Made by a program: the position numbers and the translations under genes. 35,875 nt of DNA from Alphaproteobacteria bacterium (GTDB lineage Bacteria > Pseudomonadota > Alphaproteobacteria > TMED109), in NCBI GenBank assembly GCA_022819905.1, contig JAJEGJ010000105.1, forward strand, positions 1-35,875, read 5' to 3'. The notes below the pieces were generated by a model, which was not told the origin of the DNA, did not search any database, and worked only from the letters and a program-made list of their open reading frames with translations. Shown piece by piece: positions 35,561-35,875 of this stretch; positions within the stretch are counted from its first letter, which is position 1; every line of letters begins with the position of its first letter.

Positions 35561-35588
35561 TTGCGCGCTTGTCGTTCGCAAGTATGAT
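35561..35588 (+). promoter_or_regulatory. candidate promoter of the cold-shock gene
   Basis: TTGCGC (35561-35566) and TATGAT (35583-35588) are spaced 16 bases apart, a fair sigma-70 match. Starting here, the mRNA would have a leader of roughly 135 bases, consistent with the long regulatory 5' UTRs of cspA-type genes. A second -10-like TATAGT at 35687-35692 with a poor -35 is an alternative that would give a short leader. Confidence 0.35.
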
Positions 35589-35730
35589 TCAGTGGCGTTG
35601 CTAAAGCGCTGTTGCGTACGTGATTGCCCGGGTAACCGAGCGGCAAATTCCTTCCCCGACAGTGTGAACGTTTTCAATGAGCGCCGTATAGTGCGGCGTT
35701 GCGACCGAATTGTCGTGAAAGGAAGCTGTC

Positions 35731-35875
35731 ATGGCTACTGGTGTTGTCAAATGGTTTAACCCTGACAAGGGGTATGGGTTCATTCAGCCCGAGGATGGCT
35801 CGGAGGACGCGTTCGTTCACATCAGCGCCGTCCAAAGAGCCAATCTTGCCACGTTGAACGAAGGGCAGAGAGTGT
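35731..35875 (+). CDS. CspA-family cold-shock protein (partial, runs off the window)
   Basis: 48 codons are visible from ATG 35731, preceded by a strong GAAAGGAAG ribosome-binding site; the rest (about 20 residues expected) lies beyond the edge. The sequence [20 protein letters not shown] contains RNP1 (KGYGFI), and DAFVHISAV is RNP2. These aromatic residues bind single-stranded RNA or DNA in the five-strand OB fold. Cold-shock proteins act as RNA chaperones and melt mRNA structure at low temperature. The [17 protein letters not shown] pattern is typical of alphaproteobacterial homologues. The long upstream leader suggests post-transcriptional control. Confidence 0.93.
   Translation, partial: MATGVVKWFNPDKGYGFIQPEDGSEDAFVHISAVQRANLATLNEGQRV

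Noticed and set aside
34988-35677. 229-codon minus-strand open frame before the cold-shock gene
   Set aside because: Starts inside the likely csp leader, has biased composition and no recognisable motif; kept only as a note on an otherwise empty region.

Overview
The window is high-GC proteobacterial DNA with Gram-negative envelope proteins throughout: an autotransporter-like beta-barrel, a TonB-dependent receptor, an outer-membrane barrel, periplasmic binding proteins and a Tat-type lipoprotein signal. The cold-shock protein at the right edge ([12 protein letters not shown], then LNEGQ) looks more alphaproteobacterial than gammaproteobacterial. I would say Alphaproteobacteria, tentatively, with a related gammaproteobacterial group not excluded. 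No phage, plasmid or transposase gene is recognisable, so this looks like a chromosome with an accessory-gene-rich stretch in the middle.

Layout. 1-6280: a very large secreted protein (Ig-like repeats, Calx-beta repeats, C-terminal barrel), broken by a one-base deletion near 2044 and an in-frame TAG at 2354. 7119-9511: a translationally coupled pair, a tricarballylate-dehydrogenase-like flavoprotein and a 3-hydroxyisobutyrate-dehydrogenase-family enzyme, followed at 9911-10897 by an Asp-box beta-propeller. 11092-16908: an accessory block with a nonsense-broken HigA-like regulator and two AT-rich palindromes, an unrecognised alpha/beta hydrolase, an AAA/DUF4143 ATPase and a complete hipBA toxin-antitoxin operon with operator-like repeats.

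17259-20405: a two-gene operon of a PLP-dependent decarboxylase followed by a SulP/STAS anion transporter. 21004-22004: a short BrnA-like antitoxin homologue and an orphan amino-acid-type periplasmic binding protein. 22471-29755: four same-strand genes for membrane or exported proteins (HupE/UreJ family, outer-membrane barrel, secreted amidohydrolase, TonB receptor), with the remains of a sensor histidine kinase just before the receptor. 30087-31117: a PIN toxin and HTH antitoxin pair. 31835-31910: tRNA-Lys(CTT). 32308-34832: an epoxide hydrolase and an orphan TRAP-type binding lipoprotein. 35731-end: a cold-shock protein cut by the window edge.

The window has no single large operon. It combines small metabolic or transport pairs, secreted or outer-membrane proteins and dispersed toxin-antitoxin modules, several of them broken. 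The items most worth following up are the decarboxylase-SulP pair, the unclassified hydrolase beside the dead regulator and its intact operator-like sites, and the gene remnants (autotransporter, kinase, regulator) that show ongoing decay. All coordinates and motifs were read by eye; no database search was possible.
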